A stretch of 5,700 nucleotides of DNA, from positions 1 to 5,700 of the forward strand of contig JACDDJ010000108.1 of the NCBI GenBank assembly GCA_013817065.1, given 5' to 3'. The stretch's first letter is position 1. The number at the start of each line of letters is the position of its first letter. Shown here one piece after another: positions 1 to 5,547 of this stretch. A program made the position numbers and the translations under genes. Source of the stretch: Acidobacteriota bacterium. GTDB lineage: Bacteria; Acidobacteriota; Vicinamibacteria; Vicinamibacterales; 2-12-FULL-66-21. Below the pieces are notes generated by a model that saw only the letters and a list, made by a program, of their open reading frames with translations, was not told the origin of the DNA and did no database searches.

Positions 1-182
1 GCCAGGGAGACTCCGGCGGCCCGATTCTGCTCGCCGAAGGCGGCACCTGGACTCTCGCGGGGATAACGTCGGCCACCTCCGCCAGCGTCTGCAATACCGG
101 CGAGAATTTTTACCAGGCGGTCCGCCACGCACCGGTCCGGGACTTCATCCGCCAGCACGTCCCCGGCATAACCGAGCGGTAG
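1..182 (+). CDS. Trypsin-like (S1 family) serine protease, C-terminal fragment
   Basis: This is the 3' end of a gene that enters from the left; the frame begins at base 3 and ends with TAG at 180-182. The first visible residues are QGDSGGPI, the S1 motif around the catalytic serine (codon 12-14). The cut codon before Q ends in GC, consistent with the usual Cys191 of C-x-GDSGGP. After it come TWTLAGITS and a cysteine in SVCNTG, which align with chymotrypsin's WTLVGIVSWG and Cys220, so the 191-220 disulfide is probably kept. The Trp-Gly that normally follows Ser214 is replaced by Ala-Thr. The end (VRDFIRQHVPG) fits the closing helix of the fold. The catalytic His and Asp and any signal peptide lie outside the window. 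Family members are mostly secreted endopeptidases; the substrate is unknown. The permease GTG starts 6 nt after the stop, so the two may be co-transcribed. Confidence 0.85.
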   Translation, partial: QGDSGGPILLAEGGTWTLAGITSATSASVCNTGENFYQAVRHAPVRDFIRQHVPGITER

Positions 183-188
183 CGTAAG

Positions 189-1232
189 GTGACGGCCCCG
201 AACACCCGCCGCGTCGACGTCACGTTCGCGACGTTCTTCCGCCTGCTCACCGTCGTCGCGCTCGCGTGGATCTGGCTCCGGCTGTGGCCCTGGTTCCTGC
301 TGTTTGTCGTCGCCGCATTCCTGGCCGTTGCGCTGGACCCGGTCGTCTCGTGGCTGGACGCACGCCGCATCCGCCGTCCCTTCGGCTCATTCCTCGTCGT
401 GTTGCTGCTCGCCGGGATGTTTGGCGCGTTGATCTACTTCGGGAGTACGTCGCTCAAGGACGAGGCGGGCATGCTCGGCACGCGCATGCAGGAGGCGCAG
501 CAACAGCTCGAAAGCCGCGTGCCGCCGTTCGTGAAAGGGCTGCTGCCCTCAGGTGACTCGGGTGAGTCACCGATCAGCCGATATGCCATGACGCTTGGGC
601 GCGCACTACTGTCGGGACTGGTGTCGGTGAGCATCGGCTTGATCATCACGGTCTACCTGCTTCTCGACGGACGGCGCACCTTCAAGTGGTTCGTTGCTTT
701 TGCGCCGCGCGCGCGGCGCCCCAAGATCCATCGCTCGGCTGACGCGGCCCGCGAGGCGATCTTCGGATACGTGCGGGGCAACGTCGCGACCTCGGTCATC
801 ACCACGATCTTCACCTACATCGTCCTGCTGCTGCTGAAGGTGCCAGGGGCGATGCTGCTCGCGCTCCTGGCTGGCATTCTCAACTTCATTCCGGTCGTCG
901 GGATGATCCTCTCGATCGTCCCGGCGTTTCTTCTCGCACTCACGGTTTCAGTGACGACGGCACTGGCCGTGGCGGGCATCTACCTCGCTTACAACGCGGT
1001 CGAGAACTACTACATCCAGCCCAGGGTCTACGGGCACGCGATGCGACTCTCCAGCCTCGCGGTACTGGCGGCCTTTGCCGTCGGCGCGGAACTCGCCGGC
1101 GTCGTCGGCGCCCTGATCGCACTGCCGATTGCCGCGATGTACCCTCCTCTCGAGAAAATCTGGTTGCGCGAGCGGCTGGATGCCGATGCCGTCGCTGACC
1201 ATGAGCGGATCGAGCAGACCGACGAGCACTGA
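189..1232 (+). CDS. AI-2E family transporter (PerM/UPF0118-type membrane permease)
   Basis: A 347-residue inner-membrane protein of the usual AI-2E family size. Hydrophobic segments lie at about 17-48 (probably two), 66-84, 137-159, 198-216, 219-256, 257-268 and 287-317. Between the third and fourth is a polar, Gln-rich stretch (about 87-130), as is typical. Family signatures are LNFIPVVGMI (231-240), the conserved VENYYIQPRVYG (271-282), and the C-terminal LAGVVGALIALPIAA (302-316). Members have been linked to export of autoinducer-2, to Na+/H+ antiport and to other small solutes, so the substrate cannot be inferred. The start is GTG at 189; it leaves about 15 residues before the first membrane helix and sits 6 nt after the protease stop. 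No good Shine-Dalgarno sequence is visible, so translation may depend on coupling. The acidic C-terminus (331-347) is probably cytoplasmic. Confidence 0.9.
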   Translation: MTAPNTRRVDVTFATFFRLLTVVALAWIWLRLWPWFLLFVVAAFLAVALDPVVSWLDARRIRRPFGSFLVVLLLAGMFGALIYFGSTSLKDEAGMLGTRMQEAQQQLESRVPPFVKGLLPSGDSGESPISRYAMTLGRALLSGLVSVSIGLIITVYLLLDGRRTFKWFVAFAPRARRPKIHRSADAAREAIFGYVRGNVATSVITTIFTYIVLLLLKVPGAMLLALLAGILNFIPVVGMILSIVPAFLLALTVSVTTALAVAGIYLAYNAVENYYIQPRVYGHAMRLSSLAVLAAFAVGAELAGVVGALIALPIAAMYPPLEKIWLRERLDADAVADHERIEQTDEH

Positions 1233-1239
1233 TTAACAC

Positions 1240-1272
1240 CCAACCGGTCGCGGCCGTCTTCTCCGCGGTTGG
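1240..1272. repeat. Inverted repeat CCAACCG-N19-CGGTTGG
   Basis: A perfect 7-bp inverted repeat with arms at 1240-1246 and 1266-1272 lies in the 56-nt gap between the permease and the propeller gene. The right arm ends 1 nt before a -10-like hexamer. It could be an operator or a transcript hairpin. No T-run follows it, so an intrinsic terminator is unlikely. Confidence 0.35.
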
Positions 1273-1273
1273 C

Positions 1274-1279
1274 TAAGAT
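1274..1279 (+). promoter_or_regulatory. Possible -10 element (TAAGAT) of a nearly leaderless transcript
   Basis: TAAGAT lies 9 nt before the ATG at 1289. Initiation about 7 nt downstream would leave a leader of only a few bases. This agrees with the absence of a Shine-Dalgarno sequence before that ATG. No convincing -35 sequence is seen at 16-18 bp spacing, so this is a weak call. Confidence 0.25.
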
Positions 1280-1288
1280 GGGTGACGC

Positions 1289-2755
1289 ATGGTCAGAAAA
1301 ATTCTGAAGTTCGTCGGCATTGCGCTTGTCGTATCTGTCGTCGCTGGTATCGCGTTGTACTTGTTCGGGATGCGCGCCATTCTGGACGGAGGCGGTGGGG
1401 TGCGGCTCGGCTTCGTCCAGTCGAGTGACGCCCAGGCAGATCTGATCGCCAGGCATCGCGAAGCGCAGAAGGCCAGCAGCCCTCCACCCGTCGCGCCTGC
1501 TCCGCCACCAGCGCCGGCGCCGTCGAACACGGGCGCGCCACCAGTGCCCGCCGATCCGGCGGAGGTGATCGATCTCCCGACGCCAGCCGCCACAACTACG
1601 CGCTACTGGACCGACTTTCGCGGTCCGGACCGAAGCGGACACTACCGCGAGCTCCCGATCCGAACGGACTGGCCGGCAGGTGGCCTCAAACCACTCTGGA
1701 AGCAGCCGCTCGGCGGCGGCTACGCGTCCTTCGTCGTGGCGGACGGCCACGCCTTTACGATCGAGCAGCGAGGGCAGCAGGAGGTCGTGGCCGCGTACGA
1801 CGTCCTCACCGGTCGCGAGCTCTGGACGAACGCGTCCAACGCCGTCTTCCGCGAGATGATGGGCGGCGACGGCCCGCGCGCGACGCCGACATTCCACGAC
1901 GGCAGGATCTACGCCGTTGGTGGCGCCGGTGAGCTGCGCGCGCTCGACGCCGCAACCGGCACCGTCCTGTGGCGCGCCAACATCCTGGACGATGCCGGCG
2001 CCACGAATCTGCAGTGGGGCATGGCGGCGGCGCCCCTGGTCGTCGACAACGCCGTCGTCGTGCTGCCCGGAGGATCGAACAGCAATTCAGTCGTCGCCTA
2101 CGATCGCGTCACCGGTAAGCGAGCGTGGTCGGCGCTGGACGACGCCGCGTCGTATGCGTCACCGATGCTCGTGACACTGGGCGGCGTCCGCCAGATCCTC
2201 GTCTTCACCGCGACGCGCCTCGTTGCGCTCGACGCCGGCAGCCACGCCGTCCTTTGGGAATTCCCGTGGGTGACCCAGTACGGGGTCAATGCCTCGCAAC
2301 CGCTTCTGCTTGGAGACGACCGGGTGTTCGTTTCCACCGGCTACGGCTCCGGAGCGGCTGCCATCCAACTGACCAAAGACGGTGACCGATTCTCCGTGCG
2401 CGAACTCTGGCGGACCAACCGCATGAAGAATCAGTTCACCAGTTCGGTGCTCCACGAGGGCCACATCTACGGGCTGGACGAGTCGATCCTTGCCTGTATC
2501 GACGCCGCGACCGGAGCGTTGATGTGGAAGGGCGGTCGCTATGGCTACGGGCAGGTCATGCTCGCAAGCGGGCACCTGGTTGTCCTGACCGAAAGCGGAG
2601 AGCTCGCTCTCGTCCGTGCGTCGCCCGAGAAGCACATCGAGCTGACCCGCTTCCCTGTTCTCGATGGCAAGACCTGGAACCACCCGTCGATTTCGAGCGG
2701 TTATCTGCTGATCCGCAACCTCAACGAGATGGCGGCTTTCGATCTCCGGCGCTAG
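1289..2755 (+). CDS. Membrane-anchored PQQ-like beta-propeller protein (BamB-like repeats)
   Basis: A 488-residue protein. Residues 1-8 are basic, followed by one hydrophobic helix (about 9-26) that looks like an uncleaved anchor. A linker very rich in Pro and Ala (63-97) leads into the propeller domain (about 105-488), predicted to be outside the cytoplasm. The domain opens with WTDFRGPDRSG (107-117), a motif common at the start of PQQ-like propellers. Blade motifs of the type hhAhDxxTGxxhW occur at 168-179, 217-228, 269-280, 312-323, 400-413, with weaker ones at 357-374 and 438-455, giving seven or eight blades. No dehydrogenase active-site signature (such as a vicinal Cys-Cys) is seen; the only Cys is in LACIDAATG (403). 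A binding or scaffold role is therefore likelier than a PQQ enzyme. BamB has the same fold but is a shorter lipoprotein, and no lipobox is present here. The ATG at 1289 is chosen because the anchor begins directly after it. Confidence 0.85.
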   Translation: MVRKILKFVGIALVVSVVAGIALYLFGMRAILDGGGGVRLGFVQSSDAQADLIARHREAQKASSPPPVAPAPPPAPAPSNTGAPPVPADPAEVIDLPTPAATTTRYWTDFRGPDRSGHYRELPIRTDWPAGGLKPLWKQPLGGGYASFVVADGHAFTIEQRGQQEVVAAYDVLTGRELWTNASNAVFREMMGGDGPRATPTFHDGRIYAVGGAGELRALDAATGTVLWRANILDDAGATNLQWGMAAAPLVVDNAVVVLPGGSNSNSVVAYDRVTGKRAWSALDDAASYASPMLVTLGGVRQILVFTATRLVALDAGSHAVLWEFPWVTQYGVNASQPLLLGDDRVFVSTGYGSGAAAIQLTKDGDRFSVRELWRTNRMKNQFTSSVLHEGHIYGLDESILACIDAATGALMWKGGRYGYGQVMLASGHLVVLTESGELALVRASPEKHIELTRFPVLDGKTWNHPSISSGYLLIRNLNEMAAFDLRR

Positions 2756-2789
2756 GCCTTTTCGGCCGATGTCTCACGGGATCAGCACT

Positions 2790-2819
2790 TTGCGGCGACA
2801 GGTTCGGGCGGGAGATAAT
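2790..2819 (+). promoter_or_regulatory. Probable promoter for the BON-domain gene
   Basis: A -10 hexamer GATAAT (2814-2819) lies 18 bp after TTGCGG (2790-2795), a 3/6 match to TTGACA. The stretch 2811-2837 is clearly more AT-rich than its surroundings. Transcription would begin near 2826, giving a leader of about 40 nt. A small inverted repeat, AGAAT-N7-ATTCT (2820-2836), overlaps the expected start point and could be an operator. Confidence 0.45.
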
Positions 2820-2864
2820 AGAATCCAATTTATTCTTCCGCGCGTCATACACAGTTGAGAAGGA

Positions 2865-3170
2865 ATGAGCAGAAATATGAGAGCTGAAGCCATCCGACGG
2901 GCCAAAACGGGGATGCTGCACGACGACGAACTGCAGCACCTGATCCTCGAGCGTATCGAGGAGGACGGATCCTTTGCCGTCGCCGCGGGTCGCGGCCGCA
3001 CGGTCATCAATGTCCAGGTGAGCGACGGCGAGGTCACGTTGACCGGGGTCGTCCGCACCGCCGCCGATCGGCGCCGGGCCGATCTGCTCGCCCGCGCAAT
3101 GGGCGCGGCAGGGGTCGAGAACCAGCTGCGGATCGCCGAAGACGGCGCAACCGGCAAGGGTAAGAAGTAA
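2865..3170 (+). CDS. Small BON-domain protein
   Basis: A 101-residue protein with one BON domain (about 20-92). The hallmarks are the INVQVSDGEVTLTGVV strand-turn-strand (48-63) and then AADRRRADLLARAMGAAGVENQLRI (66-90), the domain's helix plus the closing GV-x-N-x-L strand. BON domains are thought to bind membranes or phospholipids; they occur in the osmotic-stress protein OsmY and in secretin-associated proteins. Here there is no signal peptide, lipobox or second domain, so this single-domain form should be cytoplasmic. The tail (KGKK) is basic. The start is ambiguous: GAGAAGGA (2857-2864) abuts the first ATG at 2865 and is 12 nt from the in-frame ATG at 2877, and neither spacing is ideal. 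The gene has its own promoter and converges on the cyclase with a 26-nt gap. A stress role is inferred from the family. Confidence 0.85.
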   Translation: MSRNMRAEAIRRAKTGMLHDDELQHLILERIEEDGSFAVAAGRGRTVINVQVSDGEVTLTGVVRTAADRRRADLLARAMGAAGVENQLRIAEDGATGKGKK

Positions 3171-3188
3171 GCGCTCCTTCAGTCCGCG

Positions 3189-3218
3189 CGCGCCGGTCAG
3201 ATAACCCTGGCCGGCGCG
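3189..3218. terminator. GC-rich hairpin between convergent genes, possible terminator
   Basis: CGCGCCGG (3189-3196) pairs with CCGGCGCG (3211-3218) around a 14-nt loop, and GTTT follows on the + strand. It begins 19 nt after the BON stop. It overlaps the stop and last codons of the leftward cyclase gene. The T-run is short, so it is a weak intrinsic terminator at best. Confidence 0.35.
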
Positions 3219-4183
3219 GTTTCCACGCCTGCCACGTCCGTACTCGTCCTGTTCCTGCCCTCGTTCTTCGCCCGGTAGAGCGCCTTGTCGCAGGCGCCAA
3301 TCAGATCGTGCATCCGCGGATACTGATCTCCATCCTTTGTCGCGATTCCCGTGCTCACAGTTACTACTCTCTCTGGATGGAGATCGTGCGGGATTGCGAG
3401 CAGCTCTACTTCCTTCCGGATGAACTCCGCGACCGCGAGCGCACCAGTGGCCGGGGTCTCGGCAAGAATGATCGCGAACTCCTCACCTCCATACCGGCAC
3501 CCGAGGTCGGTGACCCGGTTGGCAGCCTCCCGAATGACCTCAACCACCTTCCTGATGCAATCGTCGCCCGCTGGATGGCCGTAGAGGTCGTTGAACTGCT
3601 TGAAGTGGTCGATGTCAACCAGCAGCAGTGACAGTGGGAGCCGTGAACGATTGGACCGCTGCCATTCCTGCTGCAGGAAGACGTCGAATCGGCGCCGGTT
3701 GAACAACCCGGTCATCGGGTCGACCGCAGCAAGCTCTTCGAGCGTCGCATTCGCCACCTCGAGCTGAGCGGACCGCTCGAGGAGTTCCGCGGTCCGTTCC
3801 TCGACCAGCCGCGCCAGTTCACGCTGGCGGCCGGTCACCTGGTGCAGCCGCAGGGAATAAATGATTGCCACGATCGAGCACGCGATGAACGTCCAGAAGA
3901 GCACCATATGCAGAGGTGGGAAGTATGGCACGTCAGCCCTGTCGGGAGTTGCAACGATCCCGGCGAGAGTTGGACCTTGCGTACTGGGTGAGAGGGGCTG
4001 AAGGATGGCGGGTCGCGGCCTATCGCCGGCGCCCCGCGTGCTCGTCGCATCGAGTGTGACCTCGGCATTACGTTCGGCATGATCCGCATCAAGAAGCCCG
4101 AGCCCAACGGTCCGAAAGCCGTGCCGTTCTTTACCATCTGGCGTCGGGACAACTCGGCGGCGTGTGGAGTGGCGTCGGGACAA
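3197..4183 (-). CDS. Membrane-anchored GGDEF diguanylate cyclase, 5' end disturbed by a 31-bp duplication
   Basis: The enzyme makes cyclic di-GMP from two GTP. The C-terminal GGDEF domain (about 153-312, numbered from the TTG at 4183) has DPMTGLFNRRRF (155-166), the metal and nucleotide residues D190, N198 and D207, the active site GGEEF (232-236), and ALYRAKNEGRN (301-311). RVTD (223-226), five residues before GGEEF, is an RxxD inhibitory site, so product inhibition should work. One membrane helix (about 93-110) is followed by a coiled coil (about 118-152) with ELARLVEERTAEL. Residues 1-92 match nothing I recognise. The helix and linker resemble the junction that follows sensor propeller (Reg_prop/Y_Y_Y) domains, so an N-terminal sensor may have been lost. 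The start is doubtful: TTG 4183 lies inside a repeat with no Shine-Dalgarno sequence, and the first in-frame ATG is at codon 93 (3907). A well-placed ATG at 4235 (with AAGGGGG) is out of frame by exactly the extra repeat copy and now stops after 34 codons. Confidence 0.75.
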   Translation of the reverse strand: MSRRHSTRRRVVPTPDGKERHGFRTVGLGLLDADHAERNAEVTLDATSTRGAGDRPRPAILQPLSPSTQGPTLAGIVATPDRADVPYFPPLHMVLFWTFIACSIVAIIYSLRLHQVTGRQRELARLVEERTAELLERSAQLEVANATLEELAAVDPMTGLFNRRRFDVFLQQEWQRSNRSRLPLSLLLVDIDHFKQFNDLYGHPAGDDCIRKVVEVIREAANRVTDLGCRYGGEEFAIILAETPATGALAVAEFIRKEVELLAIPHDLHPERVVTVSTGIATKDGDQYPRMHDLIGACDKALYRAKNEGRNRTSTDVAGVETAPARVI

Positions 4184-4200
4184 CTCGGCGGCGTGTGGAG
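4139..4200. repeat. Perfect 31-bp tandem duplication
   Basis: Two identical, directly adjacent 31-bp copies lie at 4139-4169 and 4170-4200; each begins TGGCGTCGGGAC and ends GTGTGGAG. Because 31 is not a multiple of three, the second copy shifts the reading frame. The copies lie at the 5' end of the leftward cyclase gene. The lack of any mismatch suggests a recent event, continuing exchange between copies, or an assembly error. Confidence 0.95.
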
Positions 4201-4207
4201 GTATACC
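4177..4207 (+). promoter_or_regulatory. Weak candidate promoter for the rightward stress-type operon
   Basis: GGGACA (4177-4182, 4/6 match to TTGACA) and TATACC (4202-4207, 4/6 match to TATAAT) are 19 bp apart. Initiation near 4213 would give a leader of about 80 nt that includes the whole inverted repeat before the ATG at 4295. TTGGCA at 4223-4228 is a better -35 match but has no -10 at suitable spacing. An alternative sigma factor with another consensus is possible. Confidence 0.25.
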
Positions 4208-4232
4208 GCAGAGTACGGGCGCTTGGCACGAT

Positions 4233-4297
4233 CATTCCAATCCCCCTTGTGAAACTGGGCGCAGTGATGCTGCGCATACACAAGGGGGACTGGAATG
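4233..4297. repeat. Inverted repeat made of two outward-facing RBS-ATG modules
   Basis: The 19-nt arms 4233-4251 and 4279-4297 are complementary at 18 of 19 positions (mismatch 4240/4290). Read outward on either strand, each arm is CACAAGGGGGAYTGGAATG: a Shine-Dalgarno sequence AAGGGGG, six bases, then ATG. The right ATG (4295) starts the glycine-rich protein gene; the left ATG (4235-4233, minus strand) faces the cyclase. The 27-nt centre holds a second hairpin, GCGCAG/CTGCGC (4259-4264 with 4270-4275, loop TGATG). In RNA from either strand, both the ribosome-binding site and the start codon would be base-paired. It could be a translational switch, an operator for a dimeric regulator, or a duplicated leader. 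Confidence 0.85.
4282..4288 (+). promoter_or_regulatory. Shine-Dalgarno site for the gene at 4295
   Basis: AAGGGGG sits 6 nt before the ATG. It fixes this start and lies in the right arm of the inverted repeat, so its access may depend on RNA folding. The mirror-image copy on the minus strand (4248-4242) precedes the ATG at 4235. Confidence 0.7.
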
Positions 4298-5152
4298 GCA
4301 GAATTCAAGGAGCCAAGTACACTCGGCTCCACTCCGGGCAGCACCGGCACGGCAACACACTCCACAGCAACAGACTCCACCAACACGGACGGCATCGTCG
4401 GCAAGGTCAAGGAGCAGGCAACCGCACAGTTGTCCAGCCAGAAGGACCGCGCGACCGATGGGCTCGGCTCGGTCGCGCAAGCTGTGCGTCAGACAACCCA
4501 GCACCTCCGCGATAACCAGAACGACACCGTCGCGCGCTACGCCGAACAAGCGGCTGAGCAGATCGAGCGCTTCTCGGAGCGGCTTAGAAACAAGGACGTC
4601 GGCGAGCTCATGAACGACGCGCAGCAACTGGCGCGGCGTCAGCCTGCCCTCTTTGTTGGTGGCGCATTCGCGATCGGCCTGCTCGGCGCGCGCTTCCTCA
4701 AGAGCTCGTCGCCGGACTCACGCTCCTCGTACGGAAATTACGGGACTGGCGGCTCCGGCAGCGGAGGTTATGGCGCGGCCGGCTATGGCGGTGAACGCGG
4801 GTCCGCCGGCGGCAGCTATGGCTACGGCAATCCGGGATACGCGTCGGGCTCCGGAGCGTCGGGCTACGCAGGTGGATCCGGGGCATCCGGGTATGGCGGA
4901 AGCCAGACGTCCGACATCGGTCTGACGGGCACCGGCCTGGGCACCGGCCTGGGCACCGGAACGACTGGCGCGAGCACGTCCGGATTCGGCAGCACGAGCG
5001 AGAACACGAGCGAGTCCATGCGTGGCAGTGCGGGCACGACTACGGGGACGAGCTCAACAGACAACGCCTATGGCAATAAGGTTCCGGGATCTGCTGGCAA
5101 GGCGTCGAAGTCGAACAAGAAGACCGACTATCCGTCCACTGAGGGCCGGTAA
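4295..5152 (+). CDS. Single-pass membrane protein with helical N-terminal domain and Gly/Tyr/Ser-rich tail
   Basis: A 285-residue protein of unknown function. Residues 1-32 are Ser/Thr-rich and disordered. Residues 33-112 are charged, Ala/Gln-rich amphipathic helix (for example TVARYAEQAAEQIERFSERLRNKDVGELM). ARRQPALFVGGAFAIGLLGAR (113-133) is a membrane helix preceded by arginines. This helix-then-hydrophobic-end plan recalls DUF883/YtxH-like stress proteins, but I cannot assign a family. Residues 140-260 are low complexity, rich in Gly, Ser, Tyr and Thr, with repeats such as GSGASGYAG/GSGASGYGG (185-201) and GTGLGTGLGTG (212-222). The end (264-285) is Lys/Ser-rich. Start: ATG with AAGGGGG 6 nt upstream. 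The stop overlaps the next ATG (TAATG), so the holin-like protein should be translationally coupled. Such sets are commonly annotated as nutrient- or stress-induced; a role in envelope stress is inferred from neighbours. Confidence 0.75.
   Translation: MAEFKEPSTLGSTPGSTGTATHSTATDSTNTDGIVGKVKEQATAQLSSQKDRATDGLGSVAQAVRQTTQHLRDNQNDTVARYAEQAAEQIERFSERLRNKDVGELMNDAQQLARRQPALFVGGAFAIGLLGARFLKSSSPDSRSSYGNYGTGGSGSGGYGAAGYGGERGSAGGSYGYGNPGYASGSGASGYAGGSGASGYGGSQTSDIGLTGTGLGTGLGTGTTGASTSGFGSTSENTSESMRGSAGTTTGTSSTDNAYGNKVPGSAGKASKSNKKTDYPSTEGR
4927..4959 (+). repeat. 12-bp tandem repeat (GGGCACCGGCCT), 2.75 copies
   Basis: Two exact units lie at 4927-4938 and 4939-4950, with 9 bases of a third at 4951-4959. 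They sit in frame inside the glycine-rich tail and encode the TGTGLGTGLGTG run. Slippage would change the tail by four residues at a time without frameshift. Confidence 0.8.
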
Positions 5153-5547
5153 TGGCTGACAAGCTGGACAACCGCTCGATCGGCGACCTGCTCGCCGAAT
5201 TGTCACGCGAGACCAGTCAGCTCGTGCGCAAGGAAGTGGAACTCGCGTCGACCGAGATGACCGCCAAGGCGAAGAAGGCCGGCGGCCATGTCGGCGTAGC
5301 GGCAGCAGGCGGCGCGCTTGCGCACGCCGGCCTGCTGGTATTCCTCGCCGCGCTCGTCCTCGGGCTGAGCGAGCTTGGCGTCACGCCATGGCTGTCAGCG
5401 CTGATCATCAGCCTGCTGACGATCGGGATCGGATATCTGCTCGTCAACAGGGGGCTCACCGGGCTGCGCACCAGCAGCGTGGCGCCAACCCGCACCATGG
5501 AATCACTGAAGGAGGACGCAAAATGGACGACACGACAAGGCGCGTAG
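5152..5547 (+). CDS. Holin-like membrane protein, PF07332 (DUF1469) family
   Basis: A 131-residue protein with the classic plan of this family. An N-terminal amphipathic helix carries IGDLLAELSRETSQLVRKEVELASTEM (10-36), with the conserved LL-x2-L-x2-E and LVRKEVELA pattern. Two membrane helices follow (about 47-72 and 79-99), then a short cytoplasmic end containing SLKEDAKW (118-125). The family is named for actinobacterial phage holins, but most members are chromosomal. They usually sit beside DUF3618 and YtxH/DUF883-like genes, as here, and there are no phage genes in the window. The ATG overlaps the upstream TAA by one base, with GAGGG (5141-5145) 6 nt before it. The 3' end overlaps the next gene by 25 nt and carries that gene's ribosome-binding site. 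The exact function is unknown; membrane-stress adaptation is an inference. Confidence 0.88.
   Translation: MADKLDNRSIGDLLAELSRETSQLVRKEVELASTEMTAKAKKAGGHVGVAAAGGALAHAGLLVFLAALVLGLSELGVTPWLSALIISLLTIGIGYLLVNRGLTGLRTSSVAPTRTMESLKEDAKWTTRQGA
5508..5515 (+). promoter_or_regulatory. Strong Shine-Dalgarno site inside the holin-like gene
   Basis: GAAGGAGG lies 7 nt before the ATG at 5523 and is contained in the last codons of the holin-like gene. It supports a real downstream gene start despite the 25-nt overlap. Confidence 0.8.

Noticed and set aside
1028..1897. Long minus-strand open frame across the permease/propeller junction
   Set aside because: It is Arg-rich, antisense to two well-supported genes and crosses their boundary; GC-rich DNA gives such shadows.
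2159..2683. 174-codon minus-strand frame inside the propeller gene
   Set aside because: No recognisable domain, and it is fully antisense to clear beta-propeller repeats.
2756..2775. GGCCTTTTCGGCC after the propeller stop as a terminator
   Set aside because: Only a 4-bp stem with no T-run afterwards.
4233..4297. Terminal inverted repeats of a small mobile element
   Set aside because: The repeats enclose only 27 bp, there is no target-site duplication, and the arms coincide with functional start sites.
3835..4410. 191-codon minus-strand frame covering both the divergent region and the start of the glycine-rich gene
   Set aside because: It runs through both ribosome-binding modules and out of frame with GGDEF coding; composition is not protein-like.
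5152..5547. Phage holin from a prophage
   Set aside because: The PF07332 name is historical. No endolysin or structural phage gene is nearby, and the neighbours fit a chromosomal stress operon.
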